In this document: positions 1 to 8,375 of the stretch, in pieces | Layout of the letters: each line of letters starts with the position of its first letter | Numbering within the stretch: position 1 is the stretch's first letter | From: Candidatus Gastranaerophilales bacterium | GTDB taxonomy: Bacteria > Cyanobacteriota > Vampirovibrionia > Gastranaerophilales > Gastranaerophilaceae | Length of the DNA: 46,511 bases | Direction: 5' to 3' | Assembly (NCBI GenBank): GCA_944325885.1 | Contig: CALVBT010000011.1 | Location: forward strand, 1-46,511 | Notes under the pieces: model-generated | Told to the model about the DNA's origin: nothing | Databases searched by the model: none | The model's input: only the letters and a program-made list of their open reading frames with translations | Position numbers and translations under genes: made by a program

Positions 1-175
1 TTTTGTTAAACAAGTCCGGCACAGGCAACAAGTGCATGGGGTCACTTCCGCAAAATGCTAGACTTGGCGTCACTCGCTACCTCTCGCAAATATGCCACTG
101 GCATATTTACTCGGCAGAGTGTGTACACTTCTACAAGCGAAGCCGCCTCAGACATTTTATATAATCAACTGACAA
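1..175 (+). repeat. Left-edge copy of the modular intergenic repeat
   Basis: Positions 1-51 match the repeat family seen at 5958, 27007 and 36463: the AACAAGTCCGGCACAGG block, then AAGTGCATGGGGTCACTT, which can fold as a small hairpin. Positions 52-130 hold a segment unique to this copy, with a perfect 9-bp hairpin AAATATGCC-ACT-GGCATATTT (88-108). The segment TACAAGCGAAGCCGCCTCA that ends other copies follows, then a degenerate core motif (TATAATCAACTGAC) finishing three bases before the stop codon of the hydrogenase gene on the other strand. The copy is cut by the window edge. Confidence 0.75.
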
Positions 176-176
176 T

Positions 177-1628
177 TTATTCTGCCAAATCATTTATACA
201 CTTGCTGGAATCAGCGTATTCGTGAACCTTTTTGGTGGTAATACGCTTGTTGTTCAAACATGCAGAACCTGCAACGCAGCCGCCCTCGCAAGCCATAATC
301 TCAACAAGGTTGCCCTCAGGACACTGGCCTTTTTTAGCCCAGTTTTTGAGGTCACGCACGGATTTTGGATTCAACCCGTTTACACAGGTCGGGAACAATT
401 CCGGAAAATCCTTCAATGCCACTTTGACAGACTCTGCAACTCCGCCTGTAATAGCAAAGTTGCGGCCTTCTTTTGATGCTTCGCTGGCAAATTGATAATC
501 GTCGCAATTTGCAACTTCAATGCCTCTTGCAACAAACAAGGCACCCATCTCCTCAAAGTTCATTACCAAATCTGTGTATTCGTCTTTTTGGGCTTCTTTT
601 CTTTTTGCCACACAAGGCCCGATGAACACTGTTACGGAATCAGGATACTTTTTCTTCACTATCTCTGCCGTATAATGCATCGGAGTTCTTGTTTCAGAGC
701 GGAAAGGTTTCATTTCAGGAATGTGTTTTTCAACAAGCTCGTTGTAAGCTGCACAACAAGATGTTGTCATAAACTCATCGCCTTTTTCCATACGTTCTTT
801 AAAATCTACAGCCTCTGTTCTTGCAGTGGTGTCAGCACCCTGAGCCACTTCAAAAACTTCTGAAAAGCCGCAATCAACAAGAGCCTGTGCAATCTTGTTT
901 ATAGAAACAGGCAGCTGACCGACAACAGCAGGTGCAAGCATTGCAATAACCTTTTTGCCGTCACGCATAGCCTTCAACACGTCTATTATCTGGCTTTTTT
1001 CGTGTACTGCAGCGAACGGACAAGCTCCTACACATGCACCGCAGCTGATACATTTGTCAAAGTCAATAACGGCATGACCCATTTCGTTTTTATGAATTGC
1101 ACCGACAGGGCAGGCGTCTTCGCAAGGGACTTTAAGTTTAACGATTGCGCTGTAAGGACAAACCTGTATACACATACCGCAGTTTTTACATTTGTCGCCG
1201 TCTATAACTGAACGTCCGTCTTTTATTTGAATAGCACCGAATTTGCAGGTAGAAACGCAAGGTCTTGCGACACAGCCCTGACACAATTCAGTAACATAAA
1301 CACGGCTCGGTACACAGCCTTTGCATGCTGCATCCACAACAGTAAGAATTTCGCCTTCAGGTTTTTCTCTTTCCATTGCCTGTTTAGAATATTCATTCAA
1401 AGAGGTCATTTCATCATCAGTTTCGATGCTGCAGCCCAGACCGGCAATTGCTCTTTGACGCAAAATAGCTCTTTCCTTATAAATACAACATCTATAAGGA
1501 GCTTCGCCGTTTTTTGGGCGCATCTGGAAAGGCAATTCTCTAACACTGCCCATTTCCTGATTGATAAAAGCCTTTATTAATCTGACTAATACTTCTCGTT
1601 TTAGGTGGGTTGTATTACTGTTATCCAT
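177..1628 (-). CDS. [FeFe]-hydrogenase, group B-like, with multiple [4Fe-4S] clusters
   Basis: This is a 483-residue iron-only hydrogenase catalytic subunit, expected to exchange protons, electrons and H2 in the cytoplasm. The N-terminal half carries ferredoxin-type cysteine runs: C116/C119/C124/C128, C147/C150/C153/C157 and C193/C196/C199/C203. The C-terminal half carries the three H-cluster signatures: TSCC (289-292), GPC (Cys339) and ACEGGC (Cys447 and Cys451). Both cysteines of TSCC are present, so the proton-transfer cysteine of active enzymes is kept. TSCCAA instead of TSCCP, and GPC instead of MPC, fit the group B type better than the classical group A. It is the last gene of the operon and overlaps the preceding ferredoxin gene by 8 bases. 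No maturation genes (hydE, hydF, hydG) are in the window. Physiological direction cannot be read from sequence. Confidence 0.93.
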   Translation of the reverse strand: MDNSNTTHLKREVLVRLIKAFINQEMGSVRELPFQMRPKNGEAPYRCCIYKERAILRQRAIAGLGCSIETDDEMTSLNEYSKQAMEREKPEGEILTVVDAACKGCVPSRVYVTELCQGCVARPCVSTCKFGAIQIKDGRSVIDGDKCKNCGMCIQVCPYSAIVKLKVPCEDACPVGAIHKNEMGHAVIDFDKCISCGACVGACPFAAVHEKSQIIDVLKAMRDGKKVIAMLAPAVVGQLPVSINKIAQALVDCGFSEVFEVAQGADTTARTEAVDFKERMEKGDEFMTTSCCAAYNELVEKHIPEMKPFRSETRTPMHYTAEIVKKKYPDSVTVFIGPCVAKRKEAQKDEYTDLVMNFEEMGALFVARGIEVANCDDYQFASEASKEGRNFAITGGVAESVKVALKDFPELFPTCVNGLNPKSVRDLKNWAKKGQCPEGNLVEIMACEGGCVAGSACLNNKRITTKKVHEYADSSKCINDLAE

Positions 1629-1884
1629 TTAATTTACTCTCTATTGCTTTCAATACTTTCTCAACTGTAGCCTCAGAGATTATCTCGCCGTCAATTTTGA
1701 CAAAGGGAGCTTTCATGTATGTTGCATTTTTGCACAAATCCAGACAGGTATGAGCTTTTACTTCGACCTTATTTTTGTATTGAGGCGGAATAAAAGATTC
1801 CAGCTCCTGCAGTTTTGATGCGCCCATTACAAAACATGTTGTTCCAAAACATAATTCAACCAATACTTTTGAAGTATTTTCCAT
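1621..1884 (-). CDS. Thioredoxin-like [2Fe-2S] ferredoxin
   Basis: This 87-residue protein has the cysteine arrangement of the thioredoxin-fold ferredoxins related to NuoE and HydC: C-x4-C near residues 12-17 and C-x3-C near 47-51. Such proteins hold one [2Fe-2S] cluster and pass electrons between partners. It lies 17 bases after the phosphatase gene and overlaps the hydrogenase gene, so co-translation is likely. It is the second such ferredoxin in this operon (the other is at 4868-5122). An electron-transfer role for the adjoining hydrogenase is an inference from position. Confidence 0.85.
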   Translation of the reverse strand: MENTSKVLVELCFGTTCFVMGASKLQELESFIPPQYKNKVEVKAHTCLDLCKNATYMKAPFVKIDGEIISEATVEKVLKAIESKLNG

Positions 1885-1901
1885 TTAATTCTCCCTTTAT
1901 A

Positions 1902-3077
1902 TCAGATAAACTTGAGGTTTACCTTTTTAATATAACGTCCTGATAAAATTTTTTCCAGCTGTTTTACAACATTTTTACGAATACCCAATTCCAAAGGCAA
2001 ATCAGGGTCATAATGCGCCTGATTTAAAGTCGAACCTATCATAAACTCTATGACGTCAGAATCGAGCAAAAGTTCAATCAGTCTGCCCGCTGCGTCATCA
2101 GGCCACCTGTCATAGCCCTCGTTTAAGTATTCCAGCACCTTTGTCAGGGTCAAGATACCTTCTGTTATCAAATCAACACCGTCCATGTGAGAACATGCCG
2201 GCAGCGACCCTTTGTTATATTTTTCCGTAGTAATTTCACGGTGCAGCTCTCTTGCCAGAATATTTGCCGTAGTACCGCCCACAATAGCTTTTTTGCCTTT
2301 AAAATCATCAAACATCTTTGCATACTCGCTGTCCCTGTCCTGACGGTATGGCGGGCCTGTAAAGATAAGGAGCTTTCTCGGTTTTCTAAAATACAAAATC
2401 AAAGCGGAAACATCGTCTTTTGCCTTTCTTTCCGGCTCTTTTCTAATAGCTTCTTTAACAATTTCATGCGCAAGGTGGCTGCTTGAGATAGTGGGGTTTC
2501 TTTTCAATTCTTCGGAAACATAATTAATAAGCCCCTCTCTTCGCCAGCCGAGCTTGTATTCATCAGTACCCATGCCTGACTGCGTAACTCCGTCGGAGCA
2601 AAAGACGAGTCTGTCTTCAGGCTCGAGTTTAAAGTTGTAAAGGTGCATGTGCCTGTTTGTAAACTTTTTGGACGTAATCACCCTCGGCGTATGCTCCACG
2701 ACCTCTCCATTTCGGAAATGGATAAAATCAGGGTTGCCCTCTTCCACTATTCTGATGTTTCCGTCGTCCATGCACTCAAAAGCAGAAAAAGTAGCATAGC
2801 TAATTTTGCGCACCTGACACACCGGCAGAGAGTTCATGATTACCTCTGTTGCCTTCAGGATGTCTTTACCTTCTTCTATAAACTTCAGAATCATAGTAGC
2901 AGTCATTGTAGCAAGGATATCAGCCTTAATCCCGCTGCCCAGACCGTCAGACAATACAGCCAGCAGCCTGCCCTCGTCCGTAAATCTTCTGGATTTGAAG
3001 CAGTCGCCAAAGGCATTTTGTCCGTCTTTTTTCTGCTGAAAGCAGTCTATGTCTACAAAAAAAGATTCTTCTGGCAT
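1902..3077 (-). CDS. SpoIIE/PP2C-type serine/threonine phosphatase
   Basis: The first ~230 residues of this 391-residue protein form a PP2C/SpoIIE-like phosphatase domain. The metal-binding aspartate motifs are visible as VLSDGLGSGIKAD (around residue 42), LVFCSDGVTQ (around 158) and KDDVSALILY (around 220). The remaining ~150 residues, beginning near IFTGPPYRQD, match no domain I can name. The gene sits 24 bases after the sensory-type hydrogenase gene. PP2C phosphatases are known neighbours of group C sensory hydrogenases, where they are proposed to turn an H2 signal into protein dephosphorylation; the target is unknown. The start has only weak spacing evidence, but the domain begins within the first 25 residues. 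Confidence 0.88.
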   Translation of the reverse strand: MPEESFFVDIDCFQQKKDGQNAFGDCFKSRRFTDEGRLLAVLSDGLGSGIKADILATMTATMILKFIEEGKDILKATEVIMNSLPVCQVRKISYATFSAFECMDDGNIRIVEEGNPDFIHFRNGEVVEHTPRVITSKKFTNRHMHLYNFKLEPEDRLVFCSDGVTQSGMGTDEYKLGWRREGLINYVSEELKRNPTISSSHLAHEIVKEAIRKEPERKAKDDVSALILYFRKPRKLLIFTGPPYRQDRDSEYAKMFDDFKGKKAIVGGTTANILARELHREITTEKYNKGSLPACSHMDGVDLITEGILTLTKVLEYLNEGYDRWPDDAAGRLIELLLDSDVIEFMIGSTLNQAHYDPDLPLELGIRKNVVKQLEKILSGRYIKKVNLKFI

Positions 3078-3101
3078 TATCTGTTACCGGTTTTCCATTC
3101 T

Positions 3102-4832
3102 TTATTTAAACTCCTGCTCTTCTTCGTCAGGAGTTTCTTCATACCCCTGCGCAATCTGGCTCAGCAACAGCTCTGTGTCTACCATGTGTTCGCCGAGCAA
3201 GCAGGCAATATTCTGTACCGTTGCAATATTTTTTTCTATAACTTCGTGTGCTTTTTGTGCAATTTGTTCACGTTTCATTTCCGTCTGTGTAACATCAGTG
3301 ATAACAGCACCAACGATTTTGTTTCTTTCAATTTCAAAAACAGCTATGTCATACAGATTTTTGTCAACGAGATAGCGTTCTTTGTGAATATCTTTTCCTG
3401 ATTTTAGCGAACGTTTGAACAAATCAGTAAACGGCACGACTCTATCCAGCGCACCGCCTGCCAGTCCTTCCGGTCTGCCTTTAAATATCTCGAGCAAATC
3501 CGGAGCAAACATTCTGACAAAAGCCTCGTTGGTTTCAATGATTCTCAAATCCTGATCTGCCATAACTATAGCAGAAGGCATGGAGCGCAACATTGCACTG
3601 GCTTTTCTGATAGCGAGTTTACGCATATAAGAAACACACATGGAAGGTTCCGCATCACCTGACAACAGAGCCTCTGCCAGCTGTCTGCAGGTGTCATATC
3701 CGCAGCCGCCGCAGTTCAATTCATCTTCTATACCGTGTTTGCCTATACTTGCCATTGCCTCTGCAATCTGCTCCGGCGTATAGTGGCGGTTGTTTTGCGG
3801 TCTTTCTTTATATTCTTTTTCTACAACGACCTCGGGTTCTGACGGGATATCATCTCTCAATTTTACTGTACGAAGAATATCCGTCATAGCCAGCACGCCG
3901 GGTTTTGATGAATCCATACAAGGGCCGTTGGCACAGCCGCCAGGACATGCCAGAGCCTCTAAAAATATCGGTCTGTCTATTTTTGCAGGGTCAAGATTCT
4001 GCAAAGAATCTCTAAATGCAGGGATAGAACTAATACTGACCAGCTGGATATCTTTAGCACAGCCGGAAAGCCTTATTGTTTTGTTCATCCCGCCTTCTAT
4101 CGGATAATAAGCCCCTTCGTAAGCTTTTTTGGGAACAAATTTTACTTCTTCCTCCGCTTCCAAATCAGCCGGCTTTATATTCTCCTGCTCAAACCACTGC
4201 GAAGCCTCATGGAAAGTCAACGACACATCAATGAGTTCCGGATTTCTGTCAGCTTCGTTTTTCTTTGCAATACAAGGCCCGACAAAAACAACACCGATAT
4301 CATCGCCGTAACGTTTTTTCAAAAGCTTTGCATGGGTCATTGCAGGCGAACCCACAGGGGTAATGAATTTTGTATATTCGGGCATATATAGCCTTACATA
4401 ATCCACAATAGCAGGGCATGCGCTCGAGATATGGATTTTGTGTTCTCTTTGGGACAGTATTTTTGTCACCTCAATAGAAACTTCCTGTGCGCCCAGAGCA
4501 GTTTCTGACACGCCCTCAAACCCGAGCCTTTTAAAAGCCGTAATCAGCTGTTCCTGTGTACAATGCCAGAACCCAGCCCAGCTCGGAGCAATAGAAACAA
4601 ACACCCGTTTTTTGGCTGTCAGCACAGCTCTTGCTTTGTTTATATCATTTCTGATTTTTTTAGCTTCCGAAGGACAAACCAGCACGCAATGCCCGCAGGC
4701 TATACATTTTTCCGGTATTACGGAAGCATGCCCGTTTTCTATACGGATAGCCTTCATGCTGCACTGACGTACACATTTGTAGCAGTCCACACACTCATTT
4801 TTGAGTGTATAAATAGGATACTGTGTATTCAT
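3102..4832 (-). CDS. hydS: Sensory-type [FeFe]-hydrogenase (group C) with PAS domain
   Basis: The 576 residues run as follows: two ferredoxin [4Fe-4S] motifs (C14/C17/C20/C24 and C43/C46/C49/C53), an H-cluster domain (about 75-320), an extra cluster motif CGGCGYDTC (374-382, with C399), and a PAS domain (about 412-520) followed by a helical tail ending in an acidic stretch. H-cluster signatures are SSACP (Cys139), GPC (Cys187) and ACPGGC (Cys296, Cys300). Alanine replaces the first cysteine of the usual TSCCP motif, the proton-relay residue of catalytic enzymes. That substitution and the PAS domain are marks of group C putative H2 sensors such as the Thermotoga maritima HydS. The neighbouring phosphatase is the likely output partner. 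Sensing is inferred from family knowledge. Confidence 0.9.
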   Translation of the reverse strand: MNTQYPIYTLKNECVDCYKCVRQCSMKAIRIENGHASVIPEKCIACGHCVLVCPSEAKKIRNDINKARAVLTAKKRVFVSIAPSWAGFWHCTQEQLITAFKRLGFEGVSETALGAQEVSIEVTKILSQREHKIHISSACPAIVDYVRLYMPEYTKFITPVGSPAMTHAKLLKKRYGDDIGVVFVGPCIAKKNEADRNPELIDVSLTFHEASQWFEQENIKPADLEAEEEVKFVPKKAYEGAYYPIEGGMNKTIRLSGCAKDIQLVSISSIPAFRDSLQNLDPAKIDRPIFLEALACPGGCANGPCMDSSKPGVLAMTDILRTVKLRDDIPSEPEVVVEKEYKERPQNNRHYTPEQIAEAMASIGKHGIEDELNCGGCGYDTCRQLAEALLSGDAEPSMCVSYMRKLAIRKASAMLRSMPSAIVMADQDLRIIETNEAFVRMFAPDLLEIFKGRPEGLAGGALDRVVPFTDLFKRSLKSGKDIHKERYLVDKNLYDIAVFEIERNKIVGAVITDVTQTEMKREQIAQKAHEVIEKNIATVQNIACLLGEHMVDTELLLSQIAQGYEETPDEEEQEFK

Positions 4833-4867
4833 TTATAACCCCTTTAATTGTCGATAGATGCAGGATT

Positions 4868-5122
4868 TTATAAATATTTTTTGAGAATAGCTTCCAGTCT
4901 TACCGGAGAAGCAGCCTCGCAGTTTTCGCCGTTGATGATAACATTAGGGCCTACTGCACAATTGTTTTCGCATCTTGAACCTACTACATCAATCTTTGCA
5001 TCAAGACCGTGTTCTTTAACAAAGTTTTCGATAAAATCGAGGTTTGCTGCGTTGCCTCTGGCAAAACATGAGCTGCCCATACACACTTTAATCGTAATAG
5101 TTTTTGTTTTTTCTTTTTCCAT
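4868..5122 (-). CDS. Thioredoxin-like [2Fe-2S] ferredoxin, first gene of the hydrogenase operon
   Basis: An 84-residue protein with C14-x4-C19 and C51-x3-C55, the four-cysteine pattern of thioredoxin-fold [2Fe-2S] ferredoxins, including the type found beside HydS in Thermotoga. It has no signal peptide and should act in the cytoplasm. It opens the five-gene minus-strand operon, 35 bases before the sensory hydrogenase gene, and is the nearest gene to the predicted promoter and Rex operator. It probably shuttles electrons to or from one of the two hydrogenase proteins; which one is not shown by sequence. Confidence 0.85.
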   Translation of the reverse strand: MEKEKTKTITIKVCMGSSCFARGNAANLDFIENFVKEHGLDAKIDVVGSRCENNCAVGPNVIINGENCEAASPVRLEAILKKYL

Positions 5123-5159
5123 TTTCCTACTTAATCCTCATTAGGTTTTTATGCAGTTA

Positions 5160-5177
5160 TCGTGAGAAAATTCACCA
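5160..5177 (-). promoter_or_regulatory. Rex operator before the hydrogenase operon
   Basis: The plus-strand sequence TCGTGAGAAAATTCACCA is a near-palindrome matching the known Rex consensus TTGTGAAnnnnTTCACAA at most informative positions. It begins about 11 bases downstream of the predicted -10 box of the hydrogenase operon, so bound Rex would cover the transcription start. The rex gene itself is divergently transcribed from the same intergenic region, which supports the assignment. Confidence 0.8.
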
Positions 5178-5188
5178 ATACCAACAAT

Positions 5189-5217
5189 ATTTTAAGTTAT
5201 TTATTTTATATAGTCAA
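5189..5217 (-). promoter_or_regulatory. Predicted sigma-70 type promoter of the hydrogenase operon
   Basis: On the minus strand a -35 box TTGACT (5212-5217) and a -10 box TAAAAT (5189-5194) are separated by exactly 17 bases. Transcription would start near 5182, about 60 bases before the first start codon, and run into the Rex operator. The TTGACTATAT string also resembles the edge of the dispersed repeat, but nothing else of the repeat is present here. Confidence 0.7.
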
Positions 5218-5332
5218 CAGAATAGATTATGATATCGGGGTTTTTAATCGTGATTTTTTTCTTGATTTAGTATATAATTTGATTAATATAATTTCTGAAT
5301 TTGTGCAGAGTTTTTAACAGAGGTTAAAATTT

Positions 5333-5953
5333 ATGAGCAAAAATATCCCTGAAAAAGTATCAAACAGACTGACTCTATACCACAGCATTATGGTGGAATA
5401 CATAGAAGAAGGCATAGAAACAATCTCCAGCCCGCAGATTGCACAAAGGCTGGGCATTGACGACTCTCAGGTAAGAAAAGACTTCAAACTCCTGAACAAT
5501 GCAGGAAAATGCAGGGTCGGCTATCTCGTAAAAGACCTCAAAGATTCTATTGAAAAAACTCTCGGGTTTGCAAAAACAAAAGATGCTTTTATTGTGGGTG
5601 CAGGCCACCTAGGGCTTGCTCTGGCAAAATATGACAGTTTTAACAGCTACGGGCTGAATATTCTTGCTCTTTTTGACAATGACCCGCAAAAAGTTGACAT
5701 GCAGGTCAACAACAAACAAATTTTTCATATCTCAAAACTGCCGAACCTTGTGGAAAGGCTGGGCGTTGAAATAGCTATTTTGACCGTACCAAGACAATAT
5801 GCACAGGCTGTTGCTGATTTTTTAATAGACTCAAACATAAAATACATCTGGAACTTTACACCTGCGGTGCTTAAAGTTCCGCCAACAGTAAAGGTCTGGA
5901 ACGAAAATCTGATGGGCAGCTTTTTACAATTTGCCTGCAAGGACATTATTTAA
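5333..5953 (+). CDS. rex: Redox-sensing transcriptional repressor Rex
   Basis: The 206 residues are the usual Rex length. An N-terminal winged-helix DNA-binding domain (to about residue 80) includes SPQIAQRLGIDDSQVRKDF, and a Rossmann domain opens with VGAGHLGLAL, the glycine-rich NAD(H)-binding loop. Rex dimers bind operator DNA when NADH is low and release it when NADH rises, typically derepressing fermentative and hydrogenase genes. Here the gene diverges from a hydrogenase operon that carries a matching operator at 5160-5177. AGAGG precedes the ATG by 9 bases. A possible promoter has TTGATT at 5262-5267 and TATAAT at 5287-5292, with a long 19-base spacer. The stop codon is followed immediately by a dispersed repeat. 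Confidence 0.96.
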   Translation: MSKNIPEKVSNRLTLYHSIMVEYIEEGIETISSPQIAQRLGIDDSQVRKDFKLLNNAGKCRVGYLVKDLKDSIEKTLGFAKTKDAFIVGAGHLGLALAKYDSFNSYGLNILALFDNDPQKVDMQVNNKQIFHISKLPNLVERLGVEIAILTVPRQYAQAVADFLIDSNIKYIWNFTPAVLKVPPTVKVWNENLMGSFLQFACKDII

Positions 5954-6078
5954 TATAGTCAACTGACTCCGACTACTTACAGAACCTGTGCATTTGACAA
6001 GTCCGACCTATTCAACAAGTCCGGCACAGGCAAAAAGTGCATGGGGTCACTTCACAAGCTACAAGCAATGCCGCCTCA
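5954..6078 (+). repeat. Intergenic repeat copy between rex and a tolC-like gene
   Basis: This nearly complete copy (about 125 bp) begins TATAGTCAACTGACTCCG right after the rex stop codon. It contains CCTGTGC (5985-5991) paired with GCACAGG (6024-6030), the doubled ACAAGTCCG block, the small hairpin AAGTG-CATGGGGT-CACTT, and the terminal ACAAGCTACAAG...GCCGCCTCA segment. It fills the space between two convergent genes. No promoter or ORF is apparent. Confidence 0.85.
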
Positions 6079-6084
6079 TACAAT

Positions 6085-7413
6085 TTACAAATTTTCATTA
6101 AAGAGGTTGAAGTCTTCTGCATTGACCTCTCTTAAGAAATCTATCCAGTCCGTATAATAATCTGCCAGAGCAGCGTCATATCCGGCAAGAATCTCCCTGT
6201 ACGATTCTTCCATCACAATGACAGAGGTCAAATCTGCCTTGCCGTCCTGGTAATTTTTCTTTGAAATTTTTATCAGCTCTTCAGAATCTTTCACGAGTTT
6301 ATTTTTATAAAAAATCAAATTTGCCTGAGAGGTCAAAAGCCTTTCATAAGCAGTATTCAAATCCTTAAGAGCCTTGTTTTTTGCGGATTCGTATTTTATT
6401 TGCGCCTGCTCTATCTGTAGTTTTGCATTTTTTATTTCGGGTTTGTAAGAATACAACAAAGGCAAATTCATCAACGATGCGCCTATATATGCGCCCGATT
6501 CATACTTTCCGGAATCCGCATGGGAAGAAGGCAAAAAAGAATACCCGCCCGCAAGCTCCAGATTGGGAACCTTTTGTCTTGATACCACGGTCAAATTTTT
6601 CTGTGCGATATCAATCTCCTGTTTTGCAGCCTTGATATCCAGTCTTTTTTCTAGTGCTTTGGCTGCTATTTTATCAAACTCAGGCAGTTTTGTATTGAAA
6701 TCAGGTGTTTTTAGTGCGATAAAGACAGTTTCCCCGGGGAGCATATCCTCTTTTGTGTCATAAATTACATCGCTGTCTTCTTTTATATTCAAAGCTTTAT
6801 TAAAATCATTTCTGGCTGCCTGCAGCGCACTGCGGGCGATATTTACCTTTGCAGCAAGTTTATTCAGTGCAATTTGCGCCTGCAAAACATCTGTCTGAGA
6901 TGTTTTTCCCGATTCAAAACGCTTTTGTGCAGCATGAGAAAGCTCTTCCAAAACAGTCTGCTGTTCTTTTAGGTCATTCAAGATTGTTTTTGCACAGACC
7001 AAATCCACATAAGTTTCTCTAACATCCATCTCAAGAGTAAACTCTGACATCTTTACTTCGATTTCTTTTTTATAAAGCTCGGATTTTGCCAGTTTTTTTC
7101 TCGGAGAACGTTTGCCCAGCTCGACGACATCTCTCAGTCCTATCTGCTGCGGCTCGCTTCTGCCCGCTGTTCCGAGGTTGTAAAAGAAATTGAATTCCGG
7201 ATTTTGCAGTCTGTTTGCGATTTTTACGCTGTTTTTTGCAAGCTCCACATCTATTCTTTGCGACTGCAAATCAAGATTGTTAGACAAAGAGAGCTGTATT
7301 GCGTCTTCCAGGTCAATTTTCTTTATTTGCGCAGCAAAAGCACCTGCGGCTGTATTTGCCAACAGGAAAATAACTGTCACTGCTCCTACAAAAATTTTCC
7401 GGCTCAAAAACAT
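6085..7413 (-). CDS. TolC-family outer-membrane efflux protein
   Basis: A 442-residue outer-membrane factor with a Sec signal peptide (hydrophobic stretch 8-28, cleavage probably after AFA). Long amphipathic helices with repeated alanine, lysine and glutamine follow the two-repeat pattern of TolC-type trimers, which form the outer-membrane and periplasmic channel of export pumps. Motifs such as DLQSQRIDVELAKNSVKIA and the second-half equivalent RLDIKAAKQEIDIAQKNL mark the two repeats. No pump or adaptor gene is adjacent, so the partner is unknown. The sequence is clearly different from the second TolC-like protein at 14331-15767. Confidence 0.88.
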   Translation of the reverse strand: MFLSRKIFVGAVTVIFLLANTAAGAFAAQIKKIDLEDAIQLSLSNNLDLQSQRIDVELAKNSVKIANRLQNPEFNFFYNLGTAGRSEPQQIGLRDVVELGKRSPRKKLAKSELYKKEIEVKMSEFTLEMDVRETYVDLVCAKTILNDLKEQQTVLEELSHAAQKRFESGKTSQTDVLQAQIALNKLAAKVNIARSALQAARNDFNKALNIKEDSDVIYDTKEDMLPGETVFIALKTPDFNTKLPEFDKIAAKALEKRLDIKAAKQEIDIAQKNLTVVSRQKVPNLELAGGYSFLPSSHADSGKYESGAYIGASLMNLPLLYSYKPEIKNAKLQIEQAQIKYESAKNKALKDLNTAYERLLTSQANLIFYKNKLVKDSEELIKISKKNYQDGKADLTSVIVMEESYREILAGYDAALADYYTDWIDFLREVNAEDFNLFNENL

Positions 7414-7467
7414 TTAAAACCCTTTAAAATCAGAACTCTACAAGAATACTTTAAATCAAGTATTTTA

Positions 7468-7490
7468 CACAGTCAACTGACTCCGCTTCG
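7468..7490 (+). repeat. Minimal core motif of the dispersed repeat
   Basis: CAGTCAACTGACTCCGCTTC stands alone in the divergent region between the tolC-like gene and the secreted protein gene. Only the first ~20 bases of the repeat unit are present. It is in the same orientation as all other copies. Confidence 0.65.
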
Positions 7491-7532
7491 ATATTTTACG
7501 ACTTTTTATGTATTCTTTTTTTTCAAAAAAAG

Positions 7533-7541
7533 TGTTATAAT
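7533..7541 (+). promoter_or_regulatory. Extended -10 promoter element
   Basis: TGTTATAAT combines a TG extension with a perfect TATAAT (7536-7541), 45 bases before the ATG at 7587. The region 17 bases upstream (TTCTTT) is a poor -35 box, as is common for extended -10 promoters. It would transcribe the secreted protein gene and possibly the two genes after it. Confidence 0.5.
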
Positions 7542-7586
7542 CCCTGTAATAAAAATTTCCCCAAGTTGAATTTGAAAGGATAAGGT

Positions 7587-8360
7587 ATGAAAAAAGATTG
7601 GAAAAAGATTAATGCTACTTTGCTGCTGTGCGCATTTATTTCTTTTAACAATTTGAGCTGCACTGCGCTTGCACAAGAACAGGTACAACAACCTGCTGCC
7701 GAGTCACAATCACAAAACACAATATACAAAGGTTCTGTTCAATCCACAATAGAACACTTGCCAAATTACAGAAAAACAGAAATCGATACAGTTAATATAT
7801 CAGCCAACAAAGCAACCATTAACAAAGGTAACGTTATAAAAATCGCTTTTGCACAGCATTTTTCCACAAAAACAGCTAAAAAAGGCGACAGAATAACATT
7901 TGTGCTGAAAGAATCTTTAAAAACCATAGAAAACAGAGTCCTTCTTCCGGAAGGAACAAAAATAATAGGTACAGTAGAAGAAGTTATCCCGTCAAAAATA
8001 TGGAACAGAAACGCACAGGCACTCATCAGTCTGAATGACGTAATACTGCCTGACGGAACAACAGGCACCCTCTCTGCTAAAGTACACGCAAAAAATGCTA
8101 TGCTAAAACGCTCCGGATGGGCTGCAACAGGCAAAGCTGCTTTGTGGACTGTAGGTCTGTTCGGTGTAGGTGCCGGTGTAGGTGCAGCTATCGGTGCTGC
8201 TGCCAGTGCGGTAGGTACGGGCTGTCTGGCTATCGGTATGCCTGTTGGCGGCGGTGTCGGTTTGATTACAGGCTCGCTCACAAAAGGGCTGAACTACAAA
8301 GCAAAACCGGGCAAAACTATCTATATTGAACTTACTGAAGACTTAGACATATCATACTAA
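7587..8360 (+). CDS. Secreted protein of unknown function with glycine-zipper segment
   Basis: I do not recognise this 257-residue protein by family. A signal peptide (positive start, hydrophobic core LLLCAFISFNN, then LSCTALAQ) points to export; the SC could be a lipoprotein-like site but the context is not a clean lipobox. The middle part (about 70-175) looks like a compact beta domain with PEGTKIIGTVEEVIP and LPDGTTGTLSAKVHAK, reminiscent of TrbI/VirB10-like beta domains, but I cannot confirm this. Residues 180-235 are rich in GxxxG and alanine and could form a membrane-inserted hairpin. AAAGGATAAGGT precedes the start. The zinc-ribbon gene follows 15 bases later. Confidence 0.75.
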   Translation: MKKDWKKINATLLLCAFISFNNLSCTALAQEQVQQPAAESQSQNTIYKGSVQSTIEHLPNYRKTEIDTVNISANKATINKGNVIKIAFAQHFSTKTAKKGDRITFVLKESLKTIENRVLLPEGTKIIGTVEEVIPSKIWNRNAQALISLNDVILPDGTTGTLSAKVHAKNAMLKRSGWAATGKAALWTVGLFGVGAGVGAAIGAAASAVGTGCLAIGMPVGGGVGLITGSLTKGLNYKAKPGKTIYIELTEDLDISY

Positions 8361-8375
8361 ATAGGAAAAAGAATA

